This document shows, piece after piece, positions 8,250-17,014 of a DNA stretch of 64,000 nucleotides. Position numbers and translations under genes: made by a program. Positions within the stretch are counted from its first letter, which is position 1. The number at the start of each line of letters is the position of its first letter. The stretch is from Gordonia tangerina. GTDB taxonomy: Bacteria; Actinomycetota; Actinomycetes; Mycobacteriales; Mycobacteriaceae. The DNA is taken from assembly GCF_021556435.1 (NCBI RefSeq), contig NZ_JAKGCU010000021.1, positions 1-64,000 on the forward strand, read 5' to 3'. The notes under the pieces were generated by a model that was given only the letters and a program-made list of their open reading frames with translations, did not search any database and had not been told where the DNA came from.

Positions 8250-9746
8250 TCACCGCAACGTGGCGCGCATCAGCGAGACGTTGTATTGCGTCCAGGTCGA
8301 CATGGTGAAGTACAGGTCGCGACCAGTCGACCACGGGTGCAGGAACCCACCGTAGAGCTGGGCATAGCGGGCCGAGTGCACCAGTTCGGCGGGCTCCGAC
8401 CACAGTCCCTGCGGTGAACGCGCCGTACGCAGCACAATGGCTCCGCGGAATGCGTCGAGGTAGCTCAGTTGCCACCGCTGCGAGGCGGTGTCGTAGCGCG
8501 CCGACACCTCTCCGGCGGCGCCGGCGAACAGCGGCGACGCCACGTCCCCGTCCCGGGTCGGCACCCATCGGCCGTCGCGCCAGTATTGGTAGGCCGTCTT
8601 GTTGAGCACGTCGTCGGCGCGCACGCGGGCCAGGCCCACCGTGCCGATGCGCGACGTGGGCGTGCCGAACATGTAGACGTAACCGGCGTGCGGAACCATT
8701 GACGAGACCTGGAATCTGCTGGTGCCCAACAGATTGTCCCAGCGTGCGTACGGATCCTTGGTCCAGGTGGAGCCATCGTCGTCGGAATAGGCCAACCCGC
8801 CGTGATTGGTCAGCCACACACCGGGGATCGGTCCCCACGTGCGAACCGACATGTAGCTCATGTACTGCCGGTCGCCGAGGGCGAAACCCGACGTCGGGAT
8901 GGTGGTGATCTCGTAGCGGTTGACGTGACGGGCGCGCAGCACCTGCGCCGCATGACAGCGACTGTCCTGCACCATGGTGTCGATCGACATCCCGTCATCG
9001 AGCCGGCGGTCGGAACTGAAGCCGAGCACGTTGCTGCGCCAGTCACCACCGTTGGCCCCCGGCGGAGTGAACCCCCGACCGAAGGTGTCGCCGAAGGCGA
9101 TCGCGATCCGACCCGGCTCGGACTCCCACATGATGCCCAAGTCGGTGCCGTTGACCTGCCACCGCTTGTCGGTGCGGCTGGTCGAACCCTTACCGGTGAG
9201 CGTCGACACGAAGTCGACCTCGGCGACCCGAGGTGCGCTCGGCTTGGCACTCACCGGCGCCGACGCCGTGCCCGGATGCACCACCGGCGGCCGCGGCGGG
9301 AGCGGCGCCGGGTCCGGGTTGGGGACCGGCACCGGGATGTCCTGGGGAGCGGGATCGAGGGTGATCTTGGGGAACTCGATGGACAACGCCGGCCCGACGT
9401 CGTGCGGCCCGGGCGGGTCGGTGATGTCCGGACACGGGTCGGTGCACGGGTCCTGCGGGGGCAACTCAGACGGTATGCGGGTAGGCGGTTCCGCCGCCGA
9501 TTCGGGCTCCGGCACCGGCACGATGCGCGGATACGGCAGAGGGATGCCGATCCGGTCCGGGATCAGCTCACGTGGATCGAATGGCGCCGGCGACGGCTTC
9601 GGCGGTAGATCTGCCGCGCAGCCCGAGCTGGGTAACCACGGCGGTGTCGGTGATCCGTCGGCGACGGCCGGCGTCGTGCCGAGCATCGCCGCGGCCAGAC
9701 CCACGCAGACGCCCAGCACACCCACCGAGCGCGCGCACCGCATCAT
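8250..9746 (-). CDS. Secreted DUF4185-domain protein
   Basis: A 498-residue exported protein. There is a signal peptide at about residues 1-30 (TPAVADG), then a Pro-rich low-complexity linker of about 120 residues. The C-terminal domain matches DUF4185, a beta-propeller-like domain of unknown function, as shown by LGIMWESEPGRIAIAFGDTF, WRSNVLGFSSDRRLDDG and PGVWLTNHGGLAYSDDDGS (sialidase-like Asp-box flavour). GGAGGGA precedes ATG 9746; ATG 9743 is the alternative. The domain often occurs in secreted mycobacterial proteins, and a carbohydrate-binding or glycosidase role is inference only. It converges on the 202-residue secreted protein. Confidence 0.82.
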   Translation of the reverse strand: MMRCARSVGVLGVCVGLAAAMLGTTPAVADGSPTPPWLPSSGCAADLPPKPSPAPFDPRELIPDRIGIPLPYPRIVPVPEPESAAEPPTRIPSELPPQDPCTDPCPDITDPPGPHDVGPALSIEFPKITLDPAPQDIPVPVPNPDPAPLPPRPPVVHPGTASAPVSAKPSAPRVAEVDFVSTLTGKGSTSRTDKRWQVNGTDLGIMWESEPGRIAIAFGDTFGRGFTPPGANGGDWRSNVLGFSSDRRLDDGMSIDTMVQDSRCHAAQVLRARHVNRYEITTIPTSGFALGDRQYMSYMSVRTWGPIPGVWLTNHGGLAYSDDDGSTWTKDPYARWDNLLGTSRFQVSSMVPHAGYVYMFGTPTSRIGTVGLARVRADDVLNKTAYQYWRDGRWVPTRDGDVASPLFAGAAGEVSARYDTASQRWQLSYLDAFRGAIVLRTARSPQGLWSEPAELVHSARYAQLYGGFLHPWSTGRDLYFTMSTWTQYNVSLMRATLR

Positions 9747-9824
9747 CAGTCCCTCCTCGACCCCAGGTCAGGAGAGAATGTAACACCCGTCACGTCTGAT
9801 CGGGTGGCACGCGCACCGATGACC

Positions 9825-10967
9825 TCACAGGGACCGGGCGATGATCTCCTTCATGATCTCGTTGGTGCCCGCATAGATCTTCTGTACCCGGTTGTCGGCC
9901 CACATGCGCGCGATGGGATATTCGTTCATGTAGCCGTAGCCGCCGAAGAGCTGCAGGCATTCGTCGGCGACCACCATGGCCCGATCACTGGTCCACCACT
10001 TGGCCATCGCCACCGTGGGGATGTCGAGACGTCCGTCGAGGTGCTTGACGATGCAATCATCGACGAACACTCGCGCGATACGCGTCTCGGTGGCCGCCTC
10101 GGCGAGTTTGAACTTCGTGTTCTGGAAGCCGAAGATCGGGCGTCCGAATGCGGTGCGGTCCTTGGTGTACTCCAGGGTCTGCGCCACGGCCGCTTCCATC
10201 CCGGCGACCGAGGCCACCGCGATGATCAACCGTTCCTGCGGAAGCTGCTGCATCAGCTGGATGAAGCCCTGCCCCTCCTCGGCGCCCAGCAGATTCGAGG
10301 TCGGTACGCGGACACCGTCGAAGAACAGCTCGGAGGTGTCCTGCCCGCGCTGGCCGACCTTGTCGAGGACGCGACCGCGTCGGAACCCCTCGCGTTCGGC
10401 TTCGACCAGAATCAACGAGATGCCCTTGGCACCCTCGCCGACGTCGGTCTTCGCGACGACGATGATCAGGTCGGCCTGGCCACCGTTGGTGATGAAGGTC
10501 TTCGATCCGTCGATGACGTACTCGTCACCTTGCCGGCTCGCCTTGGTCTTGACATTCTGCAGATCCGAACCGGTACCGGGTTCGGTCATCGCGATCGCGC
10601 CGACCACCTCGCCGCTGGCCATCTTCGGCAACCAGGTCTGCTTCTGCTCCTCGGACCCGTAGGCGAGCAGGTAGTGCGCGACGATGCCGTTGTGCAGGCT
10701 CGCACCCCACGACGAATCAGCGATCCGCGCCTGCTCCTCGATCAGCACCGCTTCATGGGCGAAGGTTCCGCCACCGCCGCCGTATTCCTCCGGGATCGAC
10801 ATGCACAGCAGGCCGAGCTCCCCCGCCTTGTTCCACAACTCACGGTCCACGTGGTGCTGGTCGATGAACCGCTCGATGTTGGGCTTGATCTCCTTCTCGC
10901 AGAAGCTGCGGGACAGATCGCGCAGAGCGGCGAGTTCGTCGGTTTCCCAGGCAGAGCGGTCGGTCAT
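9825..10967 (-). CDS. Acyl-CoA dehydrogenase
   Basis: An FAD-dependent enzyme introducing a trans-2 double bond into an acyl-CoA, in beta-oxidation or branched-chain catabolism. Visible family features are the N-terminal helical domain with IPEEYGGGGG, the flavin motif AIAMTEPGTGSD, FITNGGQADL, the mid-domain TAFGRPIFGFQ, and the C-terminal FGGYGYMNEYPIARMWAD plus YAGTNEIMKEIIARSL, whose Glu lies where the catalytic base is found in many short-chain members. I chose ATG 10967 (MTDRSAW), which has GAAGGA just upstream; a longer frame to 11027 is open. The protein is 380 residues, normal for the family. It appears monocistronic and the substrate is undetermined. Confidence 0.92.
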   Translation of the reverse strand: MTDRSAWETDELAALRDLSRSFCEKEIKPNIERFIDQHHVDRELWNKAGELGLLCMSIPEEYGGGGGTFAHEAVLIEEQARIADSSWGASLHNGIVAHYLLAYGSEEQKQTWLPKMASGEVVGAIAMTEPGTGSDLQNVKTKASRQGDEYVIDGSKTFITNGGQADLIIVVAKTDVGEGAKGISLILVEAEREGFRRGRVLDKVGQRGQDTSELFFDGVRVPTSNLLGAEEGQGFIQLMQQLPQERLIIAVASVAGMEAAVAQTLEYTKDRTAFGRPIFGFQNTKFKLAEAATETRIARVFVDDCIVKHLDGRLDIPTVAMAKWWTSDRAMVVADECLQLFGGYGYMNEYPIARMWADNRVQKIYAGTNEIMKEIIARSL

Positions 10968-11069
10968 CAGGCATCCTTCACGATCGGCGAGATTGTCATC
11001 GCCGATCGTAACAGTGATCGATGGCATAGTTGGCGCGCGGCCGGAGCCCGACCGCTCCGGTTGACCGAC

Positions 11070-12290
11070 TCAGGCGTCGGCGTTGCCCTTCGACCACTCC
11101 GACCACGGGATGTTCCAGTCGCCGAGACCGTCGGTCCCGGACAGGGTCCCGCCCCCGGTGTTCTTCACGATGACCGGGTCGCCGCGCAGGGTGTTCTGCA
11201 TAACCCACAACGCGTCGTCGGGGCTCAGATTCAGACAGCCATGGCTGGTGTTGGTATTGCCCTGCGCCCACACCGACCACGGCGCCGAGTGGAAGAAGAT
11301 GCCGCTGTAGGACATCCGGGTTGCATAGTCGACCGGCGTGCGATATCCCTCGGCAGCGTTGATCGGGACGCCGTAGGTCGACGAGTCCATGATGATGTGC
11401 TCATGCTTGTCCGACACCAGGTAGACCCCGTTGTCGGTCTCGTGCCCCGGCTTGCCCATCGATGTCGGCATCGAGCGGATGACGTTGCCGTCGCGTGCGA
11501 ACGTCACCTGCTTGGTGTTGTCGTCGGAGGTGATGATCATCGAACGACCGATGGTGAAGTTGGTCTTCACATTCTGTTGACCGAACAGCCCGTCGCCGAG
11601 GTCGATGCCGTAGGTGTTGACCGCAACGTCGACCTTGGTGCCGCTCTCCCAATAGTTCTGTGGGCGCCACCGGACTTCGGAGTCGCTGATCCAGTAGAAG
11701 GCGCCCTCCACCGGCGGGTTGGTCGTGATCCTGATGGCGTCCTGGGCGGCCTTGCGGTTCGGGATCGGTTCGTCGAACTTGATCGCGACCGGCTGGCCGA
11801 CGCCGACGGTCTCGCCCGGCGACGGAGTCAGATACGGCAGCGTGAGGTTGTTGGGGGCCTGAGTGGTGAACGACACCCGCTTGGTGGTGCGGCCGCCGAT
11901 GCCCACGGCGTCGGCCTGCAACGTGTAGGTGCGGTTGTATCCCAGGGGCTCGGCACTGGTCCACGTGGTGGCGTCCTCCGACAACACGCCCTTGACCGGC
12001 GAGCCGTCCGACTTGTCGATACGAACTCCGGTGATCGAACCCTCGCTGGCCGCGACCGTGATCGGCGCACCCGGCTGGATACCGACCGCTTGGTCGGCCA
12101 ACGGCCGGTTGGCCAACTCGGTGACGGTCATACCCGGCCGCAGCATGTCGTCAAACAGGTTGGAGCTGCTGACATCAGACGAGTACGTCGCGTCCTGAGA
12201 ACACGCGGACACCATGGCGATGACGGCGGCGAGAACGCCGAACAGGGCCAGCGGTGACCGCCGGCCGGTGCGGGTACGACTGATCCGCAT
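11070..12290 (-). CDS. ldtB: L,D-transpeptidase lipoprotein, LdtB-like
   Basis: This enzyme forms 3-3 cross-links in peptidoglycan outside the membrane. The 406-residue product has a lipoprotein signal ending MVSAC, two bacterial Ig-like domains (about residues 50-250) and a C-terminal YkuD domain. The canonical active site is IFFHSAPW followed by TNTSHGCLNLSP, containing the catalytic Cys and His. ATG 12290 is preceded by GAGGAGATTC; an open extension to 12494 overlaps tRNA-Lys and is rejected. Position beside a second transpeptidase, DUF3618, bcp, acpS and fas matches the M. tuberculosis Rv2518c-Rv2524c neighbourhood, which supports the LdtB assignment. A Rho-independent hairpin separates it from tRNA-Lys. 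Confidence 0.92.
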   Translation of the reverse strand: MRISRTRTGRRSPLALFGVLAAVIAMVSACSQDATYSSDVSSSNLFDDMLRPGMTVTELANRPLADQAVGIQPGAPITVAASEGSITGVRIDKSDGSPVKGVLSEDATTWTSAEPLGYNRTYTLQADAVGIGGRTTKRVSFTTQAPNNLTLPYLTPSPGETVGVGQPVAIKFDEPIPNRKAAQDAIRITTNPPVEGAFYWISDSEVRWRPQNYWESGTKVDVAVNTYGIDLGDGLFGQQNVKTNFTIGRSMIITSDDNTKQVTFARDGNVIRSMPTSMGKPGHETDNGVYLVSDKHEHIIMDSSTYGVPINAAEGYRTPVDYATRMSYSGIFFHSAPWSVWAQGNTNTSHGCLNLSPDDALWVMQNTLRGDPVIVKNTGGGTLSGTDGLGDWNIPWSEWSKGNADA

Positions 12291-12447
12291 GAATCTCCTC
12301 CTGGGAACACCTACGAACTCACCGTGCGACGTCGACGACGTAAGGATCTCCCCCTCGAGAGCACGGTCGATCTCAAGTGTACGAGACAATCCGTGGCCGG
12401 ATTGTCCGAGTCGATCGGGTGTCCGACTCGGAGCCTTCTCGACAGAA

Positions 12448-12476
12448 AAGACGCCCCGCGCTACGCGGGGCGTCTT
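12448..12476 (-). terminator. Rho-independent terminator of tRNA-Lys
   Basis: A perfect 13-bp stem, AAGACGCCCCGCG / CGCGGGGCGTCTT with a CTA loop, is followed on the minus strand by CTTTTCTGTC. It begins 8 bp after the tRNA-Lys 3' end. Confidence 0.88.
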
Positions 12477-12483
12477 GAATGTC

Positions 12484-12559
<76 letters not shown>

Positions 12560-12641
12560 TTGCCGGTGCGAGAAGGAACCTTACATGTCGGGGCGACAGA
12601 AGTGAAATCGCCTCCTCGCAACGCCGGGAACCACAGGCGGA

Positions 12642-13856
12642 TCAGGCGTTACCCTTCTTCCACACCGACCACGGGATGTTCCAATCCCCGAGCCCGTCGT
12701 CGCCGGGGAGCGGTGGGCCCACGGTGTTCTTGACCTGAACGATGTCACCGCGCAGCGCGTGATCGAGGAACCACTTCGCGTTGGCCGGGCTCACGTTCAG
12801 ACACCCGTTGCTCACATCGTCGACCCCCTGATCGCCGAGGGACCACGGTGCCGAGTGCACGTAGATGCCGCTGAAGGAAATCCGGGTGGCGTCATAGACG
12901 GTCTCCCGGTACCCCTCGGCCGAGTTGACCGGCACTCCATAGGTCGACGAGTCCATGATCACGCTGGGCTCGCGTTCGGCGACGATGTAGGTGCCGGTGT
13001 TGGTGGGGGTGGCGTCTTTGCCCATCGAAGTGGGCATCGTCTTGACCACCTTGCCGTTCACCGACACGGTGATCTGCTCGGTGTCGTCGTCGGCGACCGC
13101 GACGAGGCTGCGACCGACCGTGAAATTCGACGTCAGATTGTTGTCCCCGAACACACCGTCCCCGAGATCGACCCCCTTGGCGTCGACGCTGACCTTGACC
13201 TTGGTGCCGGGCGCCCAGAAATGCTCGGGCCGCCACCGCACCATGCTGTCGTTGATCCAATAGAACGCGCCCTGCACCGGCGGGTCGGTGGTCACGGTGA
13301 TCGCGTTCTGCGCGTTGCGTTTGTCGGCTACGGGTGTGTCGAAGTTGATCGCGACGGGTTGTCCGATGCCGACCGTCTCACCGTCGGCGGTCACCGTGGA
13401 CGCATATGCCAGCGACTCGGCCGACGCGGTGGTGAAGCCGATCTTGCGCGCGCCGACGCCGTCGACACCGCGTGCCGCGGCGTTCAACGTGTAATCCGTC
13501 CCGAAGTCCAATGCCCCGGACGAGGTCCACCGGGACCCGTCCGCGGACGTCGATCCCGCGACCGGGCCATCGGGCCCGGCGATCACCACCGACGACAGAC
13601 TGCCGTCACGAGCGGTCACGGTGATCGGCGCGCCGGGCATCACGCCGACGGCGTTGTCGTTCATCGGGGTGTCGCCCCACCCGGTCACCGAGATGGTCGG
13701 TTGTGCCAGCGAATCGAGGCTCTGCGCATCGGTGACGGTATCGGGGTAGCCCGGCGCCAGTGAGCATCCGGCCAGGCTGGCCGCCACCACGACGATTGCC
13801 GCCGCGGCGCCGCGGGCGCGGACGGTCCGCGGCGTCTCGCCGCGGGCCGGCGTCAC
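12642..13856 (-). CDS. Second L,D-transpeptidase lipoprotein with an atypical SNGC active site
   Basis: A 404-residue paralogue of the upstream-lying transpeptidase: lipobox SLAGC near residue 31, two Ig-like domains, and a YkuD domain with IYVHSAPWS and DDVSNGCLNVSPANAKWF. The Cys and the upstream His-Ser are present, but the His of the consensus S/T-H-G-C is Asn (codon AAC at about 12,812). LdtA/LdtB-type enzymes as I recall have SHGC. The start ATG 13856 overlaps the DUF3618 stop as ATGA, so translation is coupled. It may still be active, since Cys and the distal His-Ser remain, or it may have altered chemistry or substrate. Confidence 0.9.
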   Translation of the reverse strand: MTPARGETPRTVRARGAAAAIVVVAASLAGCSLAPGYPDTVTDAQSLDSLAQPTISVTGWGDTPMNDNAVGVMPGAPITVTARDGSLSSVVIAGPDGPVAGSTSADGSRWTSSGALDFGTDYTLNAAARGVDGVGARKIGFTTASAESLAYASTVTADGETVGIGQPVAINFDTPVADKRNAQNAITVTTDPPVQGAFYWINDSMVRWRPEHFWAPGTKVKVSVDAKGVDLGDGVFGDNNLTSNFTVGRSLVAVADDDTEQITVSVNGKVVKTMPTSMGKDATPTNTGTYIVAEREPSVIMDSSTYGVPVNSAEGYRETVYDATRISFSGIYVHSAPWSLGDQGVDDVSNGCLNVSPANAKWFLDHALRGDIVQVKNTVGPPLPGDDGLGDWNIPWSVWKKGNA

Positions 13857-14074
13857 TTCATGATCTTTCGAACCACCAGGACCACCACGACGGCACCGAC
13901 ACCGGCCAACGCATACTTGACCGCCGGCGAGTTCAATGTCGCCACCGCCTTCTCCTTGGCGTCGGCGGCCAGCCGTTGCGGACTCGTGCGCTCGGCCAAC
14001 GTGTCCAGGGTCTTGGCGAGATCTTCTCGCGCCTGCGCGATCTCCTGCTCGATACGTTCGGTATCCCCGGACAC
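13853..14074 (-). CDS. DUF3618 single-pass membrane protein
   Basis: The 73-residue protein starts at GTG 14074 with GGGAGGA seven bases upstream. A longer frame to 14296 is open but its extension is Arg-rich and lacks conservation features. The N-terminal half is an amphipathic coiled-coil-like helix (TERIEQEIAQAREDLAKTLD), and the C-terminus is a membrane helix (YALAGVGAVVVVLVV) with a basic end. DUF3618 proteins are of unknown function; I recall Rv2520c as the mycobacterial counterpart, also next to bcp. The stop overlaps the transpeptidase ATG by 4 nt, implying co-translation with a cell-wall enzyme. Confidence 0.86.
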   Translation of the reverse strand: MSGDTERIEQEIAQAREDLAKTLDTLAERTSPQRLAADAKEKAVATLNSPAVKYALAGVGAVVVVLVVRKIMK

Positions 14075-14333
14075 GTGGTTCCTCCCAATGGTCGACGGCA
14101 CTGCGGTTGCGTTCACCTGTTCACGACGGGCTCGAGTCACGCGGGCCCGAGAGTCTGCGACCCAGGTCGCCGCGCGTCGCACTCGACTTTTCGAGGGTAC
14201 GGCATGGGCGACGTCGCGCCCGGTGGACGGCGCGACGAACCTCCGTGTCGGCCGACACCGATCCGGGCGTTCGCGACAACCCACCCCGGTGACCACAGGT
14301 GATCTCCATCGACGATCGACTAGCCTGACCTAC

Positions 14334-14807
14334 ATGTCAGCAACCACGCGGCTGTCCGTCGGAGACCCCGCCCCCGCGTTCACCCTTCCCGACGCCCAGG
14401 ACAACGCGGTGTCTTTGTCCGACTACGCCGGCCGGAAGGTCATCGTCTACTTCTATCCAGCAGCTGCAACTCCCGGCTGCACCAAGCAGGCATGTGATTT
14501 TCGCGACAACCTCGCCGAACTCAACGATTCCGGCATCGATGTCGTCGGGATCTCCCCGGACAAACCGGCCAAGCTGGCGAAGTTCGTCGCCGACGAGGGT
14601 CTGACGTTCCCGCTGCTGTCGGACCCGGAGAAGAAGGTGCTCACCGAATGGGGGGCATTCGGGGAGAAGAAGATGTACGGCAAGACGGTCACCGGGGTCA
14701 TCCGATCGACCTTCCTGGTCGACGAGAACGGCACGATCGCCGCCGCCCAGTACAACGTCCGAGCCACCGGCCACGTCGCCAAGCTGCGTCGCGACCTGTC
14801 GGTGTGA
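14334..14807 (+). CDS. bcp: Thioredoxin-dependent peroxiredoxin (Bcp/PrxQ)
   Basis: This enzyme reduces hydrogen peroxide and organic peroxides using thioredoxin. The 157-residue protein contains FYPAAATPGCTKQACDFRD: the peroxidatic Cys in PGCT, and the second Cys five residues later as the resolving residue typical of the PrxQ subgroup. The C-terminal GVIRSTFLVDENG block is also typical. ATG 14334 lies about 11 bases before the conserved start of the domain; a longer frame upstream overlaps the divergent DUF3618 gene and is rejected. It is divergent from DUF3618 and followed 24 bp later by a TetR regulator. Confidence 0.95.
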   Translation: MSATTRLSVGDPAPAFTLPDAQDNAVSLSDYAGRKVIVYFYPAAATPGCTKQACDFRDNLAELNDSGIDVVGISPDKPAKLAKFVADEGLTFPLLSDPEKKVLTEWGAFGEKKMYGKTVTGVIRSTFLVDENGTIAAAQYNVRATGHVAKLRRDLSV

Positions 14808-14831
14808 CGGTCGCCCGCAAGACCGACGACG

Positions 14832-15464
14832 ATGTCCGCACCCCTTGCCGAGCCGCTGCTCCCGCGTAAACGCCCCACACAGGAGCGCAGCAAGAAGAAG
14901 TTCTCTGCGATGCTGTCCGCCGCACGCGATCTGCTCATCGAGGTGGGCTTCGAGTCGCTGACGTGCGAGGAGATCGCATCGCGGGCCGAGGTGCCGATCG
15001 GGACGCTGTATCAGTACTTCGCCAACAAGTACGTCATCGTATGTGAGCTCGATCGACAGGACACCGTCGGCGTCCAAGACGAACTCGCCGCCTTCTCCAC
15101 CGAGATCCCGTCACTGGAGTGGCCCCACCTCCTCGAGAGGTTCCTGGACCATCTCGCTGCACTCTGGCGCGACGATCCCTCGCGGCGGGCGGTGTGGCTG
15201 GCGGTCCAGTCCACGCCGGCCACCCGCGCAACGGCGTCGGAGAACGAACGCGCACTCGCCGATCAGGTCGCCCGCATCCTCGCCCCGCTCACCCCGACCC
15301 AGCGCAACCGGCGCGAGATGATGTCGCAGGTGCTCGTACACACGGCGTACTCGGTGCTCAGTTTCTCCGTCCAGGATGGTCACGACCACGACGAGACGGT
15401 CGCCGAACTCAAGCGCATGCTGGCCGGCTACCTGCTTCTCGAGGAGACCACAGCGGAGGAGTGA
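14832..15464 (+). CDS. TetR-family transcriptional regulator
   Basis: The 210-residue protein has a basic N-terminus (RKRPTQERSKKKF), a TetR helix-turn-helix at about residues 20-65 (LTCEEIASRAEVPIGTLYQYFANKY) and a helical effector domain. It follows bcp by 24 bp on the same strand and probably shares its transcript, so it may respond to oxidative or lipid signals, but no ligand can be deduced. Downstream is a GC-rich palindromic repeat. Confidence 0.88.
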   Translation: MSAPLAEPLLPRKRPTQERSKKKFSAMLSAARDLLIEVGFESLTCEEIASRAEVPIGTLYQYFANKYVIVCELDRQDTVGVQDELAAFSTEIPSLEWPHLLERFLDHLAALWRDDPSRRAVWLAVQSTPATRATASENERALADQVARILAPLTPTQRNRREMMSQVLVHTAYSVLSFSVQDGHDHDETVAELKRMLAGYLLLEETTAEE

Positions 15465-15479
15465 GGTCGGCTGGTTCGC

Positions 15480-15560
15480 GCGGGTCCACCCAGTTCGCGC
15501 GCCCGGCAACTTCTCGCGCGTGAAATTGCGCGCGCGGTTGATCAGCAGGCGCGCGACAAG
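15480..15560. repeat. CGCGCGTGAAAT palindromic element, copy A
   Basis: TTCTCGCGCGTGAAATTGCG, then CGCGCGGTTGATCAGCAGGC and GCGCGAC. The core (CGCGCGTGAAATT ... CGCGCGGTTGATCAGC) recurs nearly unchanged at 16,550-16,595 and in a diverged form at 53,957-54,035. Copies A and B bracket the 308-aa gene in the same orientation. Confidence 0.75.
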
Positions 15561-15601
15561 AATTCGATGGCACCGCGGCGGTCGGTCTGCGTCCAATCGG
15601 T

Positions 15602-16528
15602 ATGACCACCTATCCCACCGATGAGCACGGCCTCATCTTTCGTTCCACAGCCCTCGCCGCCGGATACACCGACAACGAACTGACCCGAGCGCGTCGACGC
15701 GGCGACCTGGTATCCGTCGGTTCGGGTGCCTCGGTGACACCTGCCGAACGTACACCCGAGCAGTTGCATCGGCTGTCGGCGATCGCTGCGAGTAAGCAGG
15801 CGACCAAGCCGATCACGCTCAGTCATCAGAGCGCAGCGACACTGCACCAGCTGGCGATGCTCAAACCCAACTTCCGGCGCGTCCACACCACGACCGGCAG
15901 AAGTCAGGGCGCGCATCGCAGCTCGACCCGGCACGAACACACCGGAACGTTGACCGAGTCCGAGGTCGTCGTTGTGGACGGCGTCCGGGTGACGTCGCTG
16001 GAACGCACCGCGGTAGATGTCGCGTGTACGACGCCGCACGGGTTCGCTGGTGCGCTGAGCGTGTTCGACTCAGCGCTGCGAGCAGGCGCCGATAGTGAGG
16101 TGATGCGCGCGATGCTCCGGCGTCGCCGGCATGGCGTAGGGCAGGCGCGACGCGCGCTGCACCACGCGGACGGCGCGTCCGAGAACCCCGGCGAATCGTG
16201 GTCCAGGGCTCAGCTCATCGAGGCCGGTTTACCGATCCCGCGCCTGCAGAACGAGTTCTACGACGAAGACGGAGAACACGTGGCCCGGACTGACTTCGAC
16301 TGGGCAGGGCTCCTCGTGGCCGAGTTCGACGGGGACGTCAAATATCGCAAGCATCTCAAGCCTGGTGAGACACCATTTCAGGCGATGAAGAGGGAGAAGA
16401 CCCGAGAGGACGCCCTTCGTAAGCTCGGCATCATGGTGATCCGGTGGACCTGGAAGGATCTCGAAAAGGGAGTCGTAGCGGCGCAAGCCCGCGCTTGGCT
16501 CGCACGTCTGAACCTGATGGCCGCCTGA
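15602..16528 (+). CDS. Winged-helix (AbiEi-like) protein with restriction-type nuclease core
   Basis: The 308-residue protein begins with a segment like the AbiEi antitoxin winged helix (GLIFRSTALAAGYTDNELTR, then ARRRGDLVSV). A middle region resembles the family too (ITLSHQSAATLHQL; VTSLERTAVDVA). The C-terminal part looks like a PD-(D/E)XK core of the DUF559/Vsr type: ARTDFDWAGLLVAEFDGDVKY, then TREDALRKLGIMVIRWTWKDL. Such genes are multicopy in Gordonia and mycobacteria as I recall, with no established function; a nuclease or toxin-antitoxin-type defence role is inference. No cognate AbiEii toxin lies next to it. It is bracketed by two direct copies of a palindromic element and interrupts the bcp-acpS interval. 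Confidence 0.78.
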   Translation: MTTYPTDEHGLIFRSTALAAGYTDNELTRARRRGDLVSVGSGASVTPAERTPEQLHRLSAIAASKQATKPITLSHQSAATLHQLAMLKPNFRRVHTTTGRSQGAHRSSTRHEHTGTLTESEVVVVDGVRVTSLERTAVDVACTTPHGFAGALSVFDSALRAGADSEVMRAMLRRRRHGVGQARRALHHADGASENPGESWSRAQLIEAGLPIPRLQNEFYDEDGEHVARTDFDWAGLLVAEFDGDVKYRKHLKPGETPFQAMKREKTREDALRKLGIMVIRWTWKDLEKGVVAAQARAWLARLNLMAA

Positions 16529-16597
16529 CTTCGCGCGGCCGCCGACCATTCGCGCGTGAAATTTCACGCGCGGTTGATCAGCGGCCGCGCGAACTCG
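16529..16597. repeat. CGCGCGTGAAAT palindromic element, copy B
   Basis: CATTCGCGCGTGAAATTTCA, then CGCGCGGTTGATCAGC and GGCCGCGCGAAC. The inner part CGCGCGTGAAATTTCACGCGCG is a near-perfect inverted repeat. It lies between the stop of the 308-aa gene and the stop of acpS, where it could act as a bidirectional terminator. Confidence 0.78.
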
Positions 16598-17014
16598 TCA
16601 GATGCCCTCGAGGATGGCGACGGCAGCGGCGGTGTCACCGTCGTGGGTCAACGAAATGTGCACCCGGGTGTCGGCGAGCAGGTCGCCGATCTCACCGCCG
16701 AGCCGGATGGCCGGGCGGCCCCAGTTGTCGGTGACGACCTCGATGTCGCTGTGACGGATCAACGGCAGCAACGGCTGTCGGGAGAACCGACTCACCGACC
16801 AGGCCTTCACCACAGCCTCTTTCGCGGCCCAGCGCGCAGCGAGATGACGGGCCTCGTCTCCGGTTCCGGCGGCGGCGTCGCGACGTTCGCGAACCGTGAA
16901 CCGGTCCGCGAACGTCGTACCGGGTTGGCGCAACTGCTCGCCGAACTCCGGGATCGACACGATGTCGATCCCCACACCCAGCACGCTCATCGCCGCATCC
17001 GCGCCCGCGGTCAC
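16598..17014 (-). CDS. acpS: Holo-[acyl-carrier-protein] synthase
   Basis: AcpS transfers 4'-phosphopantetheine from CoA to the Ser of an acyl carrier domain. The sequence has the family signature GVGIDIVSIPEF with the Mg-binding Asp, and the second signature ARWAAKEAVVKAW. The C-terminus ISLTHDGDTAAAVAIL is typical. The GTG at 17014 overlaps the fas stop (GTGA), indicating coupled translation; ATG 16990 (MSVLGVG) aligns better with the M. tuberculosis enzyme and is the alternative. FAS-I here has no phosphopantetheinyl transferase domain, so this neighbour is expected to activate it. Length is 138 or 130 residues. Confidence 0.95.
   Translation of the reverse strand: MTAGADAAMSVLGVGIDIVSIPEFGEQLRQPGTTFADRFTVRERRDAAAGTGDEARHLAARWAAKEAVVKAWSVSRFSRQPLLPLIRHSDIEVVTDNWGRPAIRLGGEIGDLLADTRVHISLTHDGDTAAAVAILEGI

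Noticed and set aside
9804..12257. 817-codon plus-strand frame opposite the acyl-CoA dehydrogenase and ldtB
   Set aside because: It crosses two well-identified minus-strand genes and their gap, and has no recognisable motif.
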